Source: Alligator mississippiensis
Taxonomy: Eukaryota; Chordata; Crocodylia; Alligatoridae
DNA length: 64,000 nt
NCBI RefSeq assembly: GCF_030867095.1
Contig: NC_081828.1
Coordinates: 45,981,434 to 46,045,433, forward strand
Direction: 5' to 3'
Shown here: piece after piece, positions 32,372-55,075 of the stretch
Layout: the number at the start of each line of letters is the position of its first letter
Position numbering within the stretch: the stretch's first letter is position 1
Notes under the pieces: model-generated
Database searches by the model: none
What the model was told of the DNA's origin: nothing
Seen by the model: only the letters and a program-made list of their open reading frames with translations
Program-made: the position numbers and the translations under genes

Positions 32372-33490
32372 GATAAAGCTCTTCACCAAGCCCTCACTTC
32401 TTGTTTATTATAAATGTAATGAATTGTCAGGAAAGCGTTAATTCAGCTCTTTTCATAGCACAGTCATCTCTTTTTTGTGCTTGTTTACAGTAATCAAAAC
32501 CAGTTCCTCTTTGGAGCCTATACTGTCTGTCACTTTATATGATTCTTTTAAGTTAATGCTGTCAGAAGTAGTATGTCCAGGGTCAGATTCTATTCCACCT
32601 ATTAGATAGCTACATGGAATTAGGTGCCTAATTGTAATTCTGTTCCAAACTTTTAAAGTCCTTGAAAATCCATGAATGCATTGACTTTTATGACACACTG
32701 GCATCTTACCCTAATGATTAAGTTATAAAAAGCAGCTGGGAGGAGGCAGACTCACCCACTTTTTGCATTATCTGTTTTTCAGGGACTCTACTAGAGAGGA
32801 ACAGAATTGCTCTAGGCACCTAACTCCATTTACATGCCTAATACATGGAACAGAATATGACCAAAGGTGTTCTTCCAACCTGTACCTATTAGTAATATTT
32901 CTAGCATGGAAGTTATAACATTTTATTATTGCATGGGTAATTGAATTATTTTGTAAGTATTGCTACATGTGTCACAAAAGCAAGTTAAAAATATCCATGA
33001 TGAATCATGAGTGGTGCTGCATGAAATGGTGACATTTTAAACTTTAGATGAAATAACTTGGATGCCAAAACACATTACAAAGGGGGAACATTAAATTTCA
33101 GTCTTGATGGAGAAAAGGCAAGGGAACTTTTTGCTGCTAATGCTTCTCCTAACCTAAAGAAGTTCCCAGAGGGAGGGTCTGCATGAGAGGCATGCCTTTT
33201 CCAAATTATAGTACAGAGAAGCACTTCCTTGAGCTCAGCTGTGCTTTTCCACAGTGTAACCACTTCAGTTTAGACATACCTTATAAGACATGTGGATGCA
33301 GCAATTGCCTCCTAGTAACCTCATACAACCAAATGGAGAAAAGATATCCAAAAGAAAAAAGTGTGGAGGAGAAAGAAGAAAGCCCTGAACTGGAAAGGCC
33401 AAGGGTGGGTGGGCTGGGAAACTCTCATGCATTCAAATTTTTAAGGATATTTTGGAAGAAAGCATCTAAAATCTAGACTAGAGAGAGGTC

Positions 33491-33672
33491 TATGATTTTC
33501 GGTGGCAGATGACAGAACAAGGAGCAATGGTCTCAGGTTGCAGCAAGGGAAGTTTAGGTTAGATATTAGGAAAAACTTTCTTGCTAGGAGGATAGTAAAA
33601 CACTGTAACATGTTACCCAAAGAAATGGTAGAATCTCATTCCTTGGAGGTTTTTAAGACCTGGCTAAACAAA
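33491..33672 (+). mobile_element. CR1 LINE fragment
   Basis: Encodes [20 protein letters not shown] then RKNFLARRIVKHCNMLPKEM, the CR1 ORF2 C-terminus; it lacks the usual 3' tail. Confidence 0.8.
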
Positions 33673-33720
33673 TTTTCTCTGATTTCTCCTACAGAGTTCC
33701 TCATTCCCCTTGCTCAAGTG

Positions 33721-34001
33721 TAGGGATGGGGACAGACATTTAGGAAGGTTTAGGGGAGGTTAGACTGCGTTAAAAATGGCCACCTGATCTAACTTAGTGT
33801 GCCCACATATGGACCCTTACACTTAGATCCCTAGTTGGGGCAATCTAAGTGCGAGCTATACAGAAGTTCCAGGGAGGTTAGATCAGTCAAAAAATGGCTA
33901 ACCCGATCTAATTTAACTGTACTTCTTAGGTTCACTGAGTTAGATTGGGTACAGTCAGACTGATCTAACTGAACTTCTGTCTACTTTACAAGTACAGCCT
34001 T
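33721..34001. repeat. Repeat with weak inverted ends
   Basis: Ends TAGGGATGGGGACAGAC and the complement of GTCTACTTTACAAGTACAGC are loosely alike, and GATCTAAYT motifs recur inside. No duplication seen. Confidence 0.3.
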
Positions 34002-34357
34002 AGGACTGGGAAAGCCCAGCTGCTGGCCCCAGTCCTGGGGCTGAGCTTTTCTTACCCTGCCCTCCCACCCACAGGCAGACCAGCCAGCCTTCCCATACCT
34101 GCAAGCTGTTCTCGATACAAGGAGATAACCTGCACCGAGTGCAAGGTTACACAATAACCTCGGTGCAAGGAGACAACCCCCAAAATAAGTTGGGGTGGGG
34201 GAAGTACAAGCAGGACTGATGGGGTATTGGTTTGCTGGGAGGGGGTGTTTGGGGGTGGGAAGAGTCAGGGAGCTAAAATAGCCCCTGGCTGGGGAGAGAA
34301 TTCCCACCAAACCCCACTTCTCACACAATGCTGCTAGCTCCCCTTGATCCTGCCAGT

Positions 34358-34377
34358 CCCCCCCCCCCCCCCCCCCC
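34358..34377. repeat. C20 tract
   Basis: Uninterrupted run of 20 C on the + strand. Confidence 0.95.
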
Positions 34378-34668
34378 GCAAGTCACTAGCCCCTGCCCCT
34401 TGCTCCACCTTTACTTCAGTTGGGCTCCCAGCACAGGTGAATGCTAGTAGAACTGACACAAGCAGTGGTTTGCAGGATCAGGGGCAGTTCAGTGGCATTT
34501 GGGGGAGGGGAGCACAGTGGGGGTGCTGGAAAAGTCAATGGGGGTTTGTTGGAATCGGAGAAGGTCTCTAATCCTGCCAGTCCCCCCAAGTCCTCCCTGT
34601 GGATCCCACCTGCCCTTTGCCTTCCCCTGATTTACTTTAGCTCAGGCTCCCAACTCTTATCTAATAAC

Positions 34669-34909
34669 TAGGGATCCTAGTTTTCTCTAATGAAAAAAAA
34701 TCCAAAATTTTCTGATTAAAAAACAAACCCCAAAATCCACATTTTTCCATGATTTAAAACGAAACCTCCTCTGTCTCGTACGTATATGCATAGAGAGAGA
34801 GAGTGGCATTTTGTTTTAATCACGGAAAATTGTGGATTTTGTTGAGTTTTATTTTAAATCAGAAAAATATGGATTTTTAAATTAAAAATAAAACAAAACA
34901 GGATCCCTG
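34669..34909. mobile_element. hAT-type MITE (241 bp)
   Basis: Ends TAGGGATCCTAGTTTT and CAGGGATCCTGTTTT inverted; 8-bp duplication CTAATAAC/CTAATCAC (34661-34668, 34910-34917). AT-rich interior, itself partly self-complementary. Confidence 0.8.
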
Positions 34910-37331
34910 CTAATCACTGAGTTAGGATGGGGTGGGGGACACATTTTTAACCCCATATAACCACTCAAAATTCTCAGAATAACATCTGTATGAAGCCTAG
35001 AAGAGCAGCTGCAGTGTCTTCCTTCTCCAGAGCAGTTCTGATGAACAATCCCACCTTCTATATCCCTTCCGTTTCTTCTTTGGAGACTTTGAACTGATCC
35101 AGAGGGGAAAAAAATCATGCCAACATCTGAAATAATTAGTATGCTGGTATAGTTTTTGGGTAAGACCTGATGTTAAAGTAGAAGTTTAGTATCTGTTTAG
35201 TCTTATAATTTCATAGGATGGGGGCTAAAGCACTTGTATAATTTTATAAGGGAAAAAATCTTTATTTCCTGGGGCTTTGCTTCTTAGCCCCATATTCTGT
35301 GAGCACACACGATTTTAGATTCATGTGCAGGAGTAGTCCCACAGAGGTCTTTGGAACTATCCATCTGAAGGATTGAAGCCTTAATAAGTGTTTTGTATTT
35401 TAGAAATTATCTTTTCATGATCTGGTAGCCATCTCCCTGTCTCCGTTCACAAGTGATCTTTTCTATTAACAGAATGCCCCATGCTGTTATTTCCTTTGAA
35501 ATATTATCACGTGGTTTTCTCTTCCAACTTTTTGCCATCAAGGCAGCGAGCACCTTAAAGCTATCAGAAGGAACGTTTGTCGTTTAGCATTACGGTTGGC
35601 TACGTTTCTTTGGGAGACCGAAAGACTGTCAGTAGATCCCTTGGCTATTTCACTTTTGGTCTATTCATTAGGTGATTTAAATTTCTTGAGCAGTAATTTT
35701 CTGCACAGGTTTCCATTAACTATGTTAAAAGTCCACACTCCGATAGTTTTGTTCCCCATCTTTACTTCCTTCTTCTTTAAACCTTCAAGCTATAATGCTG
35801 CAAAAAGTGAGGAAGGTGGTGGAGTGACTCTTTACTGCATCACTTGTGTGGAACTTAGAAGTTCAGCAGCAGAATTTTCTTTCTATGTACTATGAAAATC
35901 AGATGCCACAGAAAACTTTGAGCCATTGGAGTCCAAGAAATGCAGTCCCAAAGGGCATTAAATAATGTCAGAAAGGTCTGTAAACTGTCTCAGTAATGGG
36001 ATACATTGTTGGAGTATAAGAATGAAAAGAATCCAAATGACCAGTATCACAAATCATAGTGTAGACATGTTGAAGTGGATTTATGTAAGTGTGTACTTTC
36101 ACAAATTTGTATTTTCAATTATATCGTACCTGTGTAGAGATTAACTTGGAATATGTTTTTAGTTTTATAAGATTCGTAATGGATCCCTTGAATAGGAAAT
36201 GGATTTCCATATAATGTTCTAGTCACCTTTTTGTGAATAAGGCTTTTTAAGAAAGCCCTGCATCCTAATTTTAAAGGCATGTTTATCTTTACAAAATTTC
36301 TCCACTCATGTCAAGGCCCGGATTTTCTTTAACTGGGTCTAAGCAAAGAGGGAAACCATTTTTGGCTTACAAAGTTATTCATAAGTGGCGGTAGTCTATT
36401 TCACAGATCTTGTTTTGGTTTGTCATCTTGGTCTTGCCCAGAGGACTTTTTGATCCTGTTTATTCTGTGGGTGGGGAAAAAATGTAATGGTATCTTCTAC
36501 TTCATCTTGCATTTTGTCTCCTTTTAGTCTCTAATGAGCCACTTCCCTGCTCAGTGTTGTGTATTGTGTGCTATAATGATTTGAGAAATCTGAATGGCCA
36601 GTAACTGTCTTTTTCCTGCACAGTCTGATTCAATTTATATGGATGAGAAATTCTGAATGGTAAAGATATGATTGTTGCATAGGAAGGGCAAACCTCGGAT
36701 TAGGGGAAAGGCTGGAGAATCAGAAGTGCTAGGCACATCACTCCCTTGTGTGCTGTTGGCTTCAGAAATAGGTATCCCAATGGGCTGCTAGGCTAGAGAA
36801 CATCTTTGACCTTTTTTCTATCAAGAGGCATTGCTGACACAGTGACTTTAATTACATCTCCTTTCTTTTGAGTTTTAATAATGTTTGCAATATATTTTTC
36901 AGACACTAGATGACTGTGCTTTCTGTGTAATTTAGGGTGGTGTGTTTCATGGTAAACAACGGAGCCAAAGCCAGAATTCCCTTTGTGCTGACACCCACTT
37001 TTGTCTGTGGTTGAAGCTGTCAATTTAATAAGTAACTGAAAATTAATGTTTCTGTGAAAAAATTCTACCCAGAGACAAACATGTAGCATATGAAATATCA
37101 AGGGATTGACTTTTTTGGATTAAAGTTAGGAGAGTGGGCTTTAAAATTAGTTATGTTGGAAGCTAGCTTCCCATTATAAATCTAAAGTGACATAAGAGCT
37201 CGAACTGACTTGTAATTCATAAACAATTTAACATATTGTTGTCTTAGTCTAATCCTTTTTCAGGAAGAACAGGTGCAAACTCTTAGGATTTCTTTTCTTT
37301 AAAAAGTTTAATCAGATTAGTACATACTGGA

Positions 37332-37574
37332 TGCATCTACATACGGATTTTAATGTGCAGTAGACTTTTACTGCACATTAGTGTCATGTAAAAAATTGTG
37401 ACATTACATTAATGTGTGCAGTAAAATAATCTACTGTGCATTAAGCGTTACTAAAAAAGCATGCAAATGCATTACTGTGCATAGCCTAATGTGCATTAAT
37501 TTAGTACCTCATATTGGAGGTACTAAATTTTAATGTGCATTAGAAAAGGCACATTAATGCAGGTGTAGACATGC
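37332..37574. mobile_element. MITE-like foldback element
   Basis: Ends GCATCTACAT and GCATGTCTACA inverted, followed by a shared TTAATGTGC. Internal hairpins (aatgtgcagtag/ctactgcacatt type; agtacctc/gaggtact). Target duplication not found. Confidence 0.55.
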
Positions 37575-38281
37575 TCACTCTATGTAAATTGAGTTGTCAT
37601 GCATTTAAACCATATACTGATTAACCTGCATCAGAGTTGGTAAAATAACATAACTTCTTACTAGGATTTTTTTACTTTTTATCTAGCCCCTTTTTGTATA
37701 ATTCTAGGATCATTGCTAATTATGACACAGGGATGGGCTTTAATAGAATAACCTCAAATATGTTGCAGTCTTAAATAAGGGATACCAGTTTAGTCGTACA
37801 AGATAATGCATGGATAGGTGGCCACCTTTAAATTTTTGCCCTACTAGAATCCTTATTTTAATTTCCCTAATGTTACTGTATTACTTAAATCTTTGGGCTT
37901 TTGATAGTTTTGGGCTTGAAGCTTTAATTTAGAATTGTTATGTCATTTAATATGTATTTGAGAGTTTGCTTTGAGTTGTTCATTTTTTTTCATCATAGAG
38001 CATTTAATCTTTTGCACATGGGGTGTGCTGAATATATTTCACTTTAAGTGGTGACATTGTTGATTGCATTAGAGACGAGGGCTACTTGAATTACTGATGC
38101 CATTCCATTTGGATAATTCAGTCCATAACTTTTTATTCGTGCTCTGTATTACATTTTATAAAGCTGAATCTGCTGCTGAAATTCATGTTCACTTTCTAGC
38201 TCTACTCTGGGCACAATTTTTTTTCTTCATTGCAGAGCTAATGGAGAACCTTAATCATAAGGTCACAAACTTGGCTAAAGT

Positions 38282-38402
38282 ACAGGGCCAGATCCTGAAA
38301 TTACTTCACTGTTTTAGCATGATCCTTGTTTAGGAACAGTTGCCACTGAAGTCAATGGGTACTTAGCTTTCATAAGAACTTCTTAAGGAATTCAGGCTTT
38401 AG
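38282..38402. repeat. Old sauropsid repeat with GAAGTCAATGGG
   Basis: gggccagatcctgaaatta ... ctgaagtcaatgggta ... attcaggcttta block order, also glimpsed at 42483, 54252 and 57910. Class unknown. Confidence 0.4.
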
Positions 38403-40545
38403 TCCGTAAGTACCAGGGCATGAATTCTTGCTTATGCTTGAAGCCTAAAAGTCTGAAGCCATTTTCGAACACAGATCCCATCATGCATTTATTTCCCATT
38501 CTAATTTGCAGAAAACTGGTTGTGAAAACAGCCCAAGGGACTTGATATTTTTCCACGCCAGCTGTTCCAGCTAAACTACAGCTGCAAATTAAAAAAAAAA
38601 TAAAAAAGATTTGTTTCTATAAACTGTTGAGTATATTTTATAACGGCAATAATTCCCACAAAATCAGTTACTGTAGTTAATGACTGGTTTGTTAAGGCAT
38701 TAACTGCCCTCAGCTGGGAATGACCAATTTCTCTGGAATGGTTGTATAAGTACTAAGGATAATTTAGTAATGCTTTCAAATAATGATTTGGTTAATTAAT
38801 GGTAAATTCTTGTGGAAATCCTATCAAAGTACTTATGACCTCCACATTTAATATCCAATGAGTTCATCATGATTCATGTTTATTGCCATAAATACTGAAG
38901 AAATCCACAATAACTAGGCCATTATTTTCCATGCCTGCCTTTACTGCTTTAGGCAATTTGGCTAATCCACCTTCAGTCATTAAGTGCCCGATTCTCAAAA
39001 CTACCAGTCTTTGCAAGGCATAACATTGGCACATTACCAAACTTTGGTGATTTTTTTTAATGCACAAATTGTTGGCAGATTTTTTTTCCTAGCTAGGGGA
39101 ATAATTGATGCCTACTGTACAACTCATAAGGAAGTCTTTAGCAGTGACTGGATTTGCATATGTAGCCTCAGGCTGTGGTCTAAAATAGTAGAAAAGGTAC
39201 CGCACCCTATTCCTTTATGGCTCCCATACTTAAGAATAGAGCTCTTCTTTGCCTAGGTTCATTGTGGGTTTGGGACTTTTTGCAGCCAAGGTCTGAAATA
39301 ATGGTTGACTCAGGGTTTAATTTGGCAACAATCAAATGAAAATAATACAACACAGGATGCCCTTGCTCAGCTCAGTCTTTTAAGGTCCTAATAAGACCTT
39401 AAGATCCACTACTCACAGTATCCATTTTAAAGAGTCAAAGCCATTCAGACCAGACAGCTGGCTTATCTGTGCATCAAGCATTAGACTAAAGTATAGCATT
39501 GAACCTATGCTGGTTGTGTTAATGGATGGACCCCATCCAGTCAAGTTGTTATTCTTAATCCTATTTTCCTGCAGTATTTGACTATTTGAATAATGCACTG
39601 TTATTATTCTGCCCTGACATTAGTTGGGGTTCATGATAACCTGGTTAGATGGTCCTGTTTCTTTTTAGCAGCCTACCTCTAGAGTATTGTGACCTCAACA
39701 CAGCTTTAAAGCCATGGAAACTGAAATATTTTCTTTATTTTTATTTCCCTTCTTTACAAATATAAAGACAGAAATAAAAGGGAAAGTGAATCCAGGAAAT
39801 TAATTAGAAGGCAAGGTAGAGATGCATCTTTGATTCAGTTAGTATAAAGGTACACTTTTACCTTGCTGTCTGCCTGAATTCAGACTGTCAGGATTTACTA
39901 CCTCTCTGCCCAGGAAACTAAAGGCATTGTTCTATTCCATGTGCCACATTGCTCTATTAGGACTTCACAAGCCAGGGGATGGAATTGAAATGGCATGATT
40001 CTTTCCCTAGTATTTTTATACAGAAAAACACCGTTTCCAAGATGAAAGTGAGGTTATGGTTTGAACTTTGGCTTTTGCAAATGGGTAATCTCTCAGTAGT
40101 ATGGGAGAGATCAGTTGTGATTATGTTCAGCATGGGAAAGAGCACTTAATTGTCCTTTAGCAAATTGTGAGTTTGTAATGCCAATCCCTGAAAGTGTTCC
40201 ATGTTCTTTAGGTAAATGAACATTGGGAAGCAACAGCAAAAATAAGTATGTCTGCTTAGGGCTTATATTAAACTGAGGCACAATAGTCTGATTTCATAGA
40301 GAAACTGCCACTTTCTGTGATCTTTATGAGGAGGAATAGATCAGTGATGGCTGCCTCAAAGTGTTAGTGTTTTGCCAGCATCTCACTATTTCCAATTTAA
40401 ATATGGGTGCAAACTATGGTATCACTAGTATTGTGTGGAGTAACTGTGAGTAAGTGTTGATTTGGTGACCTCTATCCTGATCTGGCGCATAACAGTGTCC
40501 AGAGAAGTGCATTAATCTCACCTATTGTCAAAAAGCAAAGAACTA

Positions 40546-40600
40546 TGGAAATATAGGGCTGGAAGGAACCTCAGGAGAATATTCTGCCCCGGTAGACTCT
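40546..40600 (-). mobile_element. Possible CR1 tail remnant
   Basis: atagggctggaaggaacctc resembles the reverse CR1 3' end; too short for certainty. Confidence 0.4.
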
Positions 40601-41018
40601 TCAATATTATTTTTGTTAAACTAGTTAATTATATTAGCCAGATGTCTATTTATAACCAACAGTGCAATAGACACTAGTGATTTCCTAGCTGGCAATTTCT
40701 ACAAAGGGTAAGTTTTGGAGTGAGACTGAATTCCCTTTTCAGTACTAGAGAGTAGAACCCTGCAACGGATGGGGAAGCATTAATTTCCAGATGGTTGCTT
40801 TGGGGAAACTGGAACTGCCTGTGCCCAGTCTGTCAATGTTCTGGGGATAAAGTCTTTGATTCTCAGAATGATAGTCCAGAACCTTTTGCTAAAATCTCTC
40901 ACTCTTTTCTTGTTTAAGAAAAACTGTTTTAGTGATGTAGAATTTAAAAGCTATGTTTCTTATAATCTTAAAGAATTGGATTTGAAATCCTGAATTAACA
41001 GGAATATACAGTAACTAA

Positions 41019-46954
<5,936 letters not shown>

Positions 46955-47284
46955 TAGACCCATTCTTAAAAGATCTTATGTTTTTTCTCCAGCCTGTGGC
47001 TTTGTTACACATTACTCTGTGCTAGCTTGAGTTTAGAGCAGTCATGTGTAGGTCAGCAGTGTCCTGGAAGACTGAAAGGTAAGAATTCCCCTGTCCCTGG
47101 GACTCCCCCATACCCAGCTTATTGTGGCTGCCCGCACTGTCTTCTTGAGAGAACAGGCAGGGAAGAGTTAATCTGACTTCCCAGTCCCTGCCGCTGCCAA
47201 CCTGCTGCTCTTCTCCAGGCTGAGCCCAGCCTAGAGAGCAGCCGTGGCTGTGGTTGAGCAGGTAGGGTAACACTTCTCTGCCTG

Positions 47285-47301
47285 CCCCCCCCCCCCCCCC
47301 C
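47285..47301. repeat. C17 tract
   Basis: Uninterrupted run of 17 C on the + strand. Confidence 0.95.
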
Positions 47302-47834
47302 AACACAGACAATGGTGGCAGGCCCAAGTAAGTATGGGAGGGGACAGGGAGCGGGAACTTGAGATATTGGTGAGGGCAGGTGAAGGCAGTGTGCCCAATC
47401 TGGGACAGCGGAGGAGGGGTGGGTGGGGTGTTTACACTAACATGTAGCCTAGAGTGGCAACACATTAGTATAATATAAGATGGGTAACCAATCAGAGAGA
47501 AATCTTGGCTTCAGTGTCATAACTTTAAGCTGCCTAAAGAGTGCTTGAAACTAGTTTCAGATGTTAATGTGTGGACAATCCAGCAGTTAAGAGCTCCAGG
47601 AGCTGCCTAAAATTGATGTGTAGCAAGACCCTTAGATTCCACTTTATCTTTGTCATGTTTTTCTTTCTTACTTGGATCATTTTTGTGAAAACAGGATTTC
47701 TTATACTTCACCACTTTACCTGGTCTTCAGTGTTGGAGCTAATTTTGTCTTGTACATTTTGTAGAGTTGTTTATACATTGTGTAACCTGAGGCCTGATTC
47801 CTTTGTTGGTGCTTTCAGCTACATAAAGTACTCG

Positions 47835-47836
<2 letters not shown>

Positions 47837-47876
<40 letters not shown>
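47837..47876. repeat. (AC)20 microsatellite
   Basis: Twenty perfect AC units leading directly into the palindrome that follows. Confidence 0.95.
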
Positions 47877-47880
<4 letters not shown>

Positions 47881-47978
47881 TATACGAAGCGTGATTCCTG
47901 TGTTGGTACTCCCTATATATATATATATAGGGAGTACCAACACAGGACTCACGCTTCGTATAGTTTGTGTGTGTATAC
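47865..47978. repeat. Near-perfect ~114-bp palindrome
   Basis: Arms tatacgaagcgtgattcctg and tgttggtactccctatat on the left are mirrored on the right with about one or two mismatches around an (AT) centre at 47921/47922; CA on the left pairs with TG on the right. It could be a hairpin MITE or a self-inverted microsatellite expansion. Confidence 0.85.
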
Positions 47979-48601
47979 TATAAGAATAAAACTGTTAACA
48001 TTATTAGAGAGCCCAGGCAGTCTGCAGGATTTGGCCTTTGCTCTCAGATGTTTGAGTCTAGTGGCAAGAACATTATTTCTTTAGTGTCCAAAGCTTGTTA
48101 GGCACATGGTAGCCCCTGGCATGCATTCATTTTAATGGCAGGATAGGATCTGCTCCCTGATCTCAAAAACTGCACATTCTGCCATGCCATGTGCATGATA
48201 CAATGTGTGATTTTTTTTTTTTTTTGTGTGAGGGGGGGATCCAGGAGTCGAATCCAACTGGTACCATTACTACTTGCCAATGCAGGGGGGAGTCTGAGAT
48301 TGTGTGCTTCCCCTCCACTGGCAAGTTGAAAGCCGTGTGCTTGTAGCCCGGCTGAACCTGAGCGATCCCAAGGCCATGACGGGCAAACATTTGATTGTTG
48401 TTCCCAGTCCTGGGACTGCACCAGAGCCAGTTCCAGATTCCCATGTAGTCTCAAGGCTGGGGCTGACAGTCAGCTGGTTGTTGGTCCCAGCCCCAGGATG
48501 CCACTGGATTGGGTTTCAAATTCCTGTATACTCCTGTGGCTAGAACCAACAGTCGCACTAAATTTAAACTGCAATGGAAACCAGCCACAAAAAATGTTAC
48601 A

Positions 48602-49372
48602 TACTGTATTTACCCAAATATAAAACAAGGGGTTTTTTTCCCCCAATCAGCATTGGGGGAGGGGGAAGCTCATATCTTATATTTGCATACGAAGCAGAGT
48701 GGGGAGCAGGTGGCTGCTGCATCTCTGACACTCCCTCAGCCGAGGTTGGGGCCAGAGTCAGACCCAATGCAGTCTCCTGCCCCTCCCCCCCCCTTCCCCT
48801 TCCCCTCTGCAGCTTCTGCCCACTGCCTGCCCTCCCCTCCCCCTTAATATCAGGAACAACTTGGCTCCAGATAAAACTGGAGTTTCTCCCAGGCACAGAG
48901 AACATGGAAACTCTTTTTCCTGCCGAGGCAATTAGAAGTGTTGACACTGCTGTATTGTCTGCCTGGTCAATCAGTAGCACTGACAGTGCTGCATGGACAG
49001 GCAAGGGCTGAGTTGCCATGTGCTGTGCTCTGTGACAGCAGCCTGAGCAGCATCTGACAGGGAGGGGGGAGGGAAGAGGCAGAGACTAGGGCAAGTTGGG
49101 GGGCAGAGGCTGTTGGGAGCTGGGGACTGGGGAGGCGGGTGCGGGGGGGGGGCAGGAAGGTTGCAGAGGGAAGAAGTAGGCAGGGCACAGGGCAAGAGGG
49201 CTATCTGAAGCCCCCTCCCCCCACCACTACTTTCCTTGCTGTAGCAGTTGGGGATGGGGGGGGGTTCAAAACAACCCTCTAGTACTTGGATTCTATACCT
49301 GGAAGTTTATGTATTTTCCATATCTAGAATCTAATAATTGGAGGGTTGTCTTATATTGAGGTAATTGCAGTA
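48602..49372. mobile_element. ATATTTAC-family element with inverted ends
   Basis: Ends TACTGTATTTACC and TACTGCAATTACC inverted, continuing into AATATAAAACAA/AATATAAGACAA. TA lies at each end, so a TA duplication is possible. GC-rich interior; the open frames there are not coding. Partial relatives at 10846 and 54837. Confidence 0.65.
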
Positions 49373-49979
49373 TCTTTTGTGGCACGTTTTTTTTTGTGGT
49401 GGACTTCCCATTTTGTTGCACCATTCATTCCTTGAACATGTAGCAGGGTTATTATTTATGGTGCAATTAACAGGTTAATAGCGTCTTAATTGTAACGCCT
49501 GCTGGGAGCCTAAGAGTACATTGTGCCTATTAGGTTCTCTTGAGCAGCATGGTTACAAGTGTTTGATGTTTATAAATACCACTGCAAGAAATGTATTAAC
49601 ATATATGTTTCTTCTTCGCCAATATGAGGATGAGGAGAGATAGGTAAGGTTTGGGAAATGTACATGAAATAGTGGTAATTAGGCAAAAATAGAGTCTATG
49701 GTTATTGAATTCTTCTTTCAGCCTTAGGGTTGATAACTGAAGGATTCGGCCGTTTATCTAGCTTTCTGTGTTGATAGGTCCAAATATCTCTTAAAATTGG
49801 CTATTATGCATCTGTCTTGTATTCTCTTGGAGCTTATGCAGGTGAAGCTTGTCCCATTTAATTAAGACCTGGACCAAAAAAATATTTTCTGCTTTTTATT
49901 TATCTTTGTTGTTTAATCATTATTAATTGTTTCTTGTTGTCCCATTAAAACTAGAATTGGGGATTTTAATTTAATTTGA

Positions 49980-52542
<2,563 letters not shown>

Positions 52543-52618
52543 TAAAAGTGGTTAGTCTTCCAAAATGGTCTGTTTTCCTCTAGTGTCTTTTGGATGTATG
52601 AATTAACATAAATCCTGA

Positions 52619-53589
<971 letters not shown>

Positions 53590-54251
53590 TAATTTTGTAA
53601 ACTAAAGGTAAGATTGATTTGGTATCATTTCAATCAAAATAATGTCCAAATATTTTAGGTATAAGATACAAGGATCTTTAGAAGATATTATGCAGATGGC
53701 TTGCATATGGTAGTTAAAATGAGCATTGATAACTTTTTGTATCACACCATGTTATCAATGTTGTATGTATGTTGTGTACTCTACAGAAAGAGTAATATGA
53801 AATATTTGGGTATGACCGTTTCTTATACCCTTTTCCTTGTAAAGCCATGTACGTTAGAGATCATAATTTCAGCTTTAACAGGCTCAGAGGGAAAAGTAAA
53901 ATTGAGTCAACTTTTAACACTCCTGCCATTTCTCATCTCTCCTCCTGCTCCTCTCTTTTCTTCAAAGCAACTGTCATCTAGGTTTTTGGGTTTTTTTTTT
54001 TACTTCCTACCCCAAGAGTTCCTGTTGTGTGTATTGCTCTCACAAACCATTCCTATCCTTCTGCTCTCTCTTTGATTTCAGTTCCTTGCTTTCTTTCTTT
54101 TAGTCTGTTTCTGTGCTAATGGCCATTCTGTTTCTGTTCATTTTTGCTTCAGTTCGTTGACTTGCTCAATTTGAAAGAACTTAAGTAGAACTCCAGTTCT
54201 CCATTTATCACTTCCTCTTGCTATCTTTCCTGTTTTGAAATATGATTTAAA

Positions 54252-54325
54252 TTGGGGCCCAGTCTAGACCCACTGAAGTCAGTTGAAGGGCACGTTTACT
54301 ACAGTGGGCTTTTTGAATCGGGTCT
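54252..54325. repeat. Old repeat fragment (CTGAAGTCAGTTGAA)
   Basis: cactgaagtcagttgaaggg followed by gaatcgggtctcag, related to the 38282 type. Confidence 0.35.
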
Positions 54326-54836
54326 CAGATTTGTATGCTTTTCATGTCAAATCATGTTTGCCTTGCATTCTGTGAAATGTCTAGCACACTGTAGGTAGTA
54401 CATAAGCAATGAGTAATAGTAATGATTCCAAAGCCACCTAAAATATCTTCCAGATACAAGAATATAATGCAGTCTATGGTCTGATATTTTTGGTCTTTAC
54501 TGAACTAAGAATATATTCTGTGTGGAAACCTGGGAGATCTTGGGTATAATATTGTAGAATACCTTCTAGTTCTAAAAGGTCACAAGATATCAAATCTCAA
54601 GTCTGGTCACTTAATAGCCAAATGTGCCCATCATGTCCCTCTCCCACTCTTATAATAAGTAAGTAGTAGTTCTTAAGAGTGCTTTTTTTCTTTAAGCCCA
54701 GATTCTCTTGCTCTTTTCCCCATAGGAGCTTGCTTACAATCTTTGTTTAATCAGGCTAGAAGGTTTTGAGAGATCCTGGGACTTACTGGAAGGAGTTGCA
54801 TGTTTTAGTAGTGTTGCACCAATTCTGCTATAGATT

Positions 54837-55075
54837 TACCATATTTAGTCAAATATAAGACAAGTTGTGTCTGTCCCCCCAGTCAACATCAGGGGGAGCC
54901 CCTTGTCTTAGATTAATATACAAAGGGGTGAGGGGCAGGCAGCTGCTGTGGCTCTGACTTTGGCCCTGACCTTGGTCAGGGCCAGTGTCAGACAGACAGC
55001 AGTCTCCTGTCTATAGTAGTCAGCAGTCTCTGTATATTTTTTTTATATATAGCAGTCTATATATATAAAATTTAC
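54837..55075 (+). repeat. ATATTTAC-family element, partial
   Basis: Left end accatatttagtcaaatata, then gtctgtccccccagtcaaca and a gccccttgtctta block as in the 48602 copy. Right end unclear. Confidence 0.5.

Noticed and set aside
47022-47465. 147-codon reverse frame
   Set aside because: Spans a C17 tract and intronic sequence; no family match.
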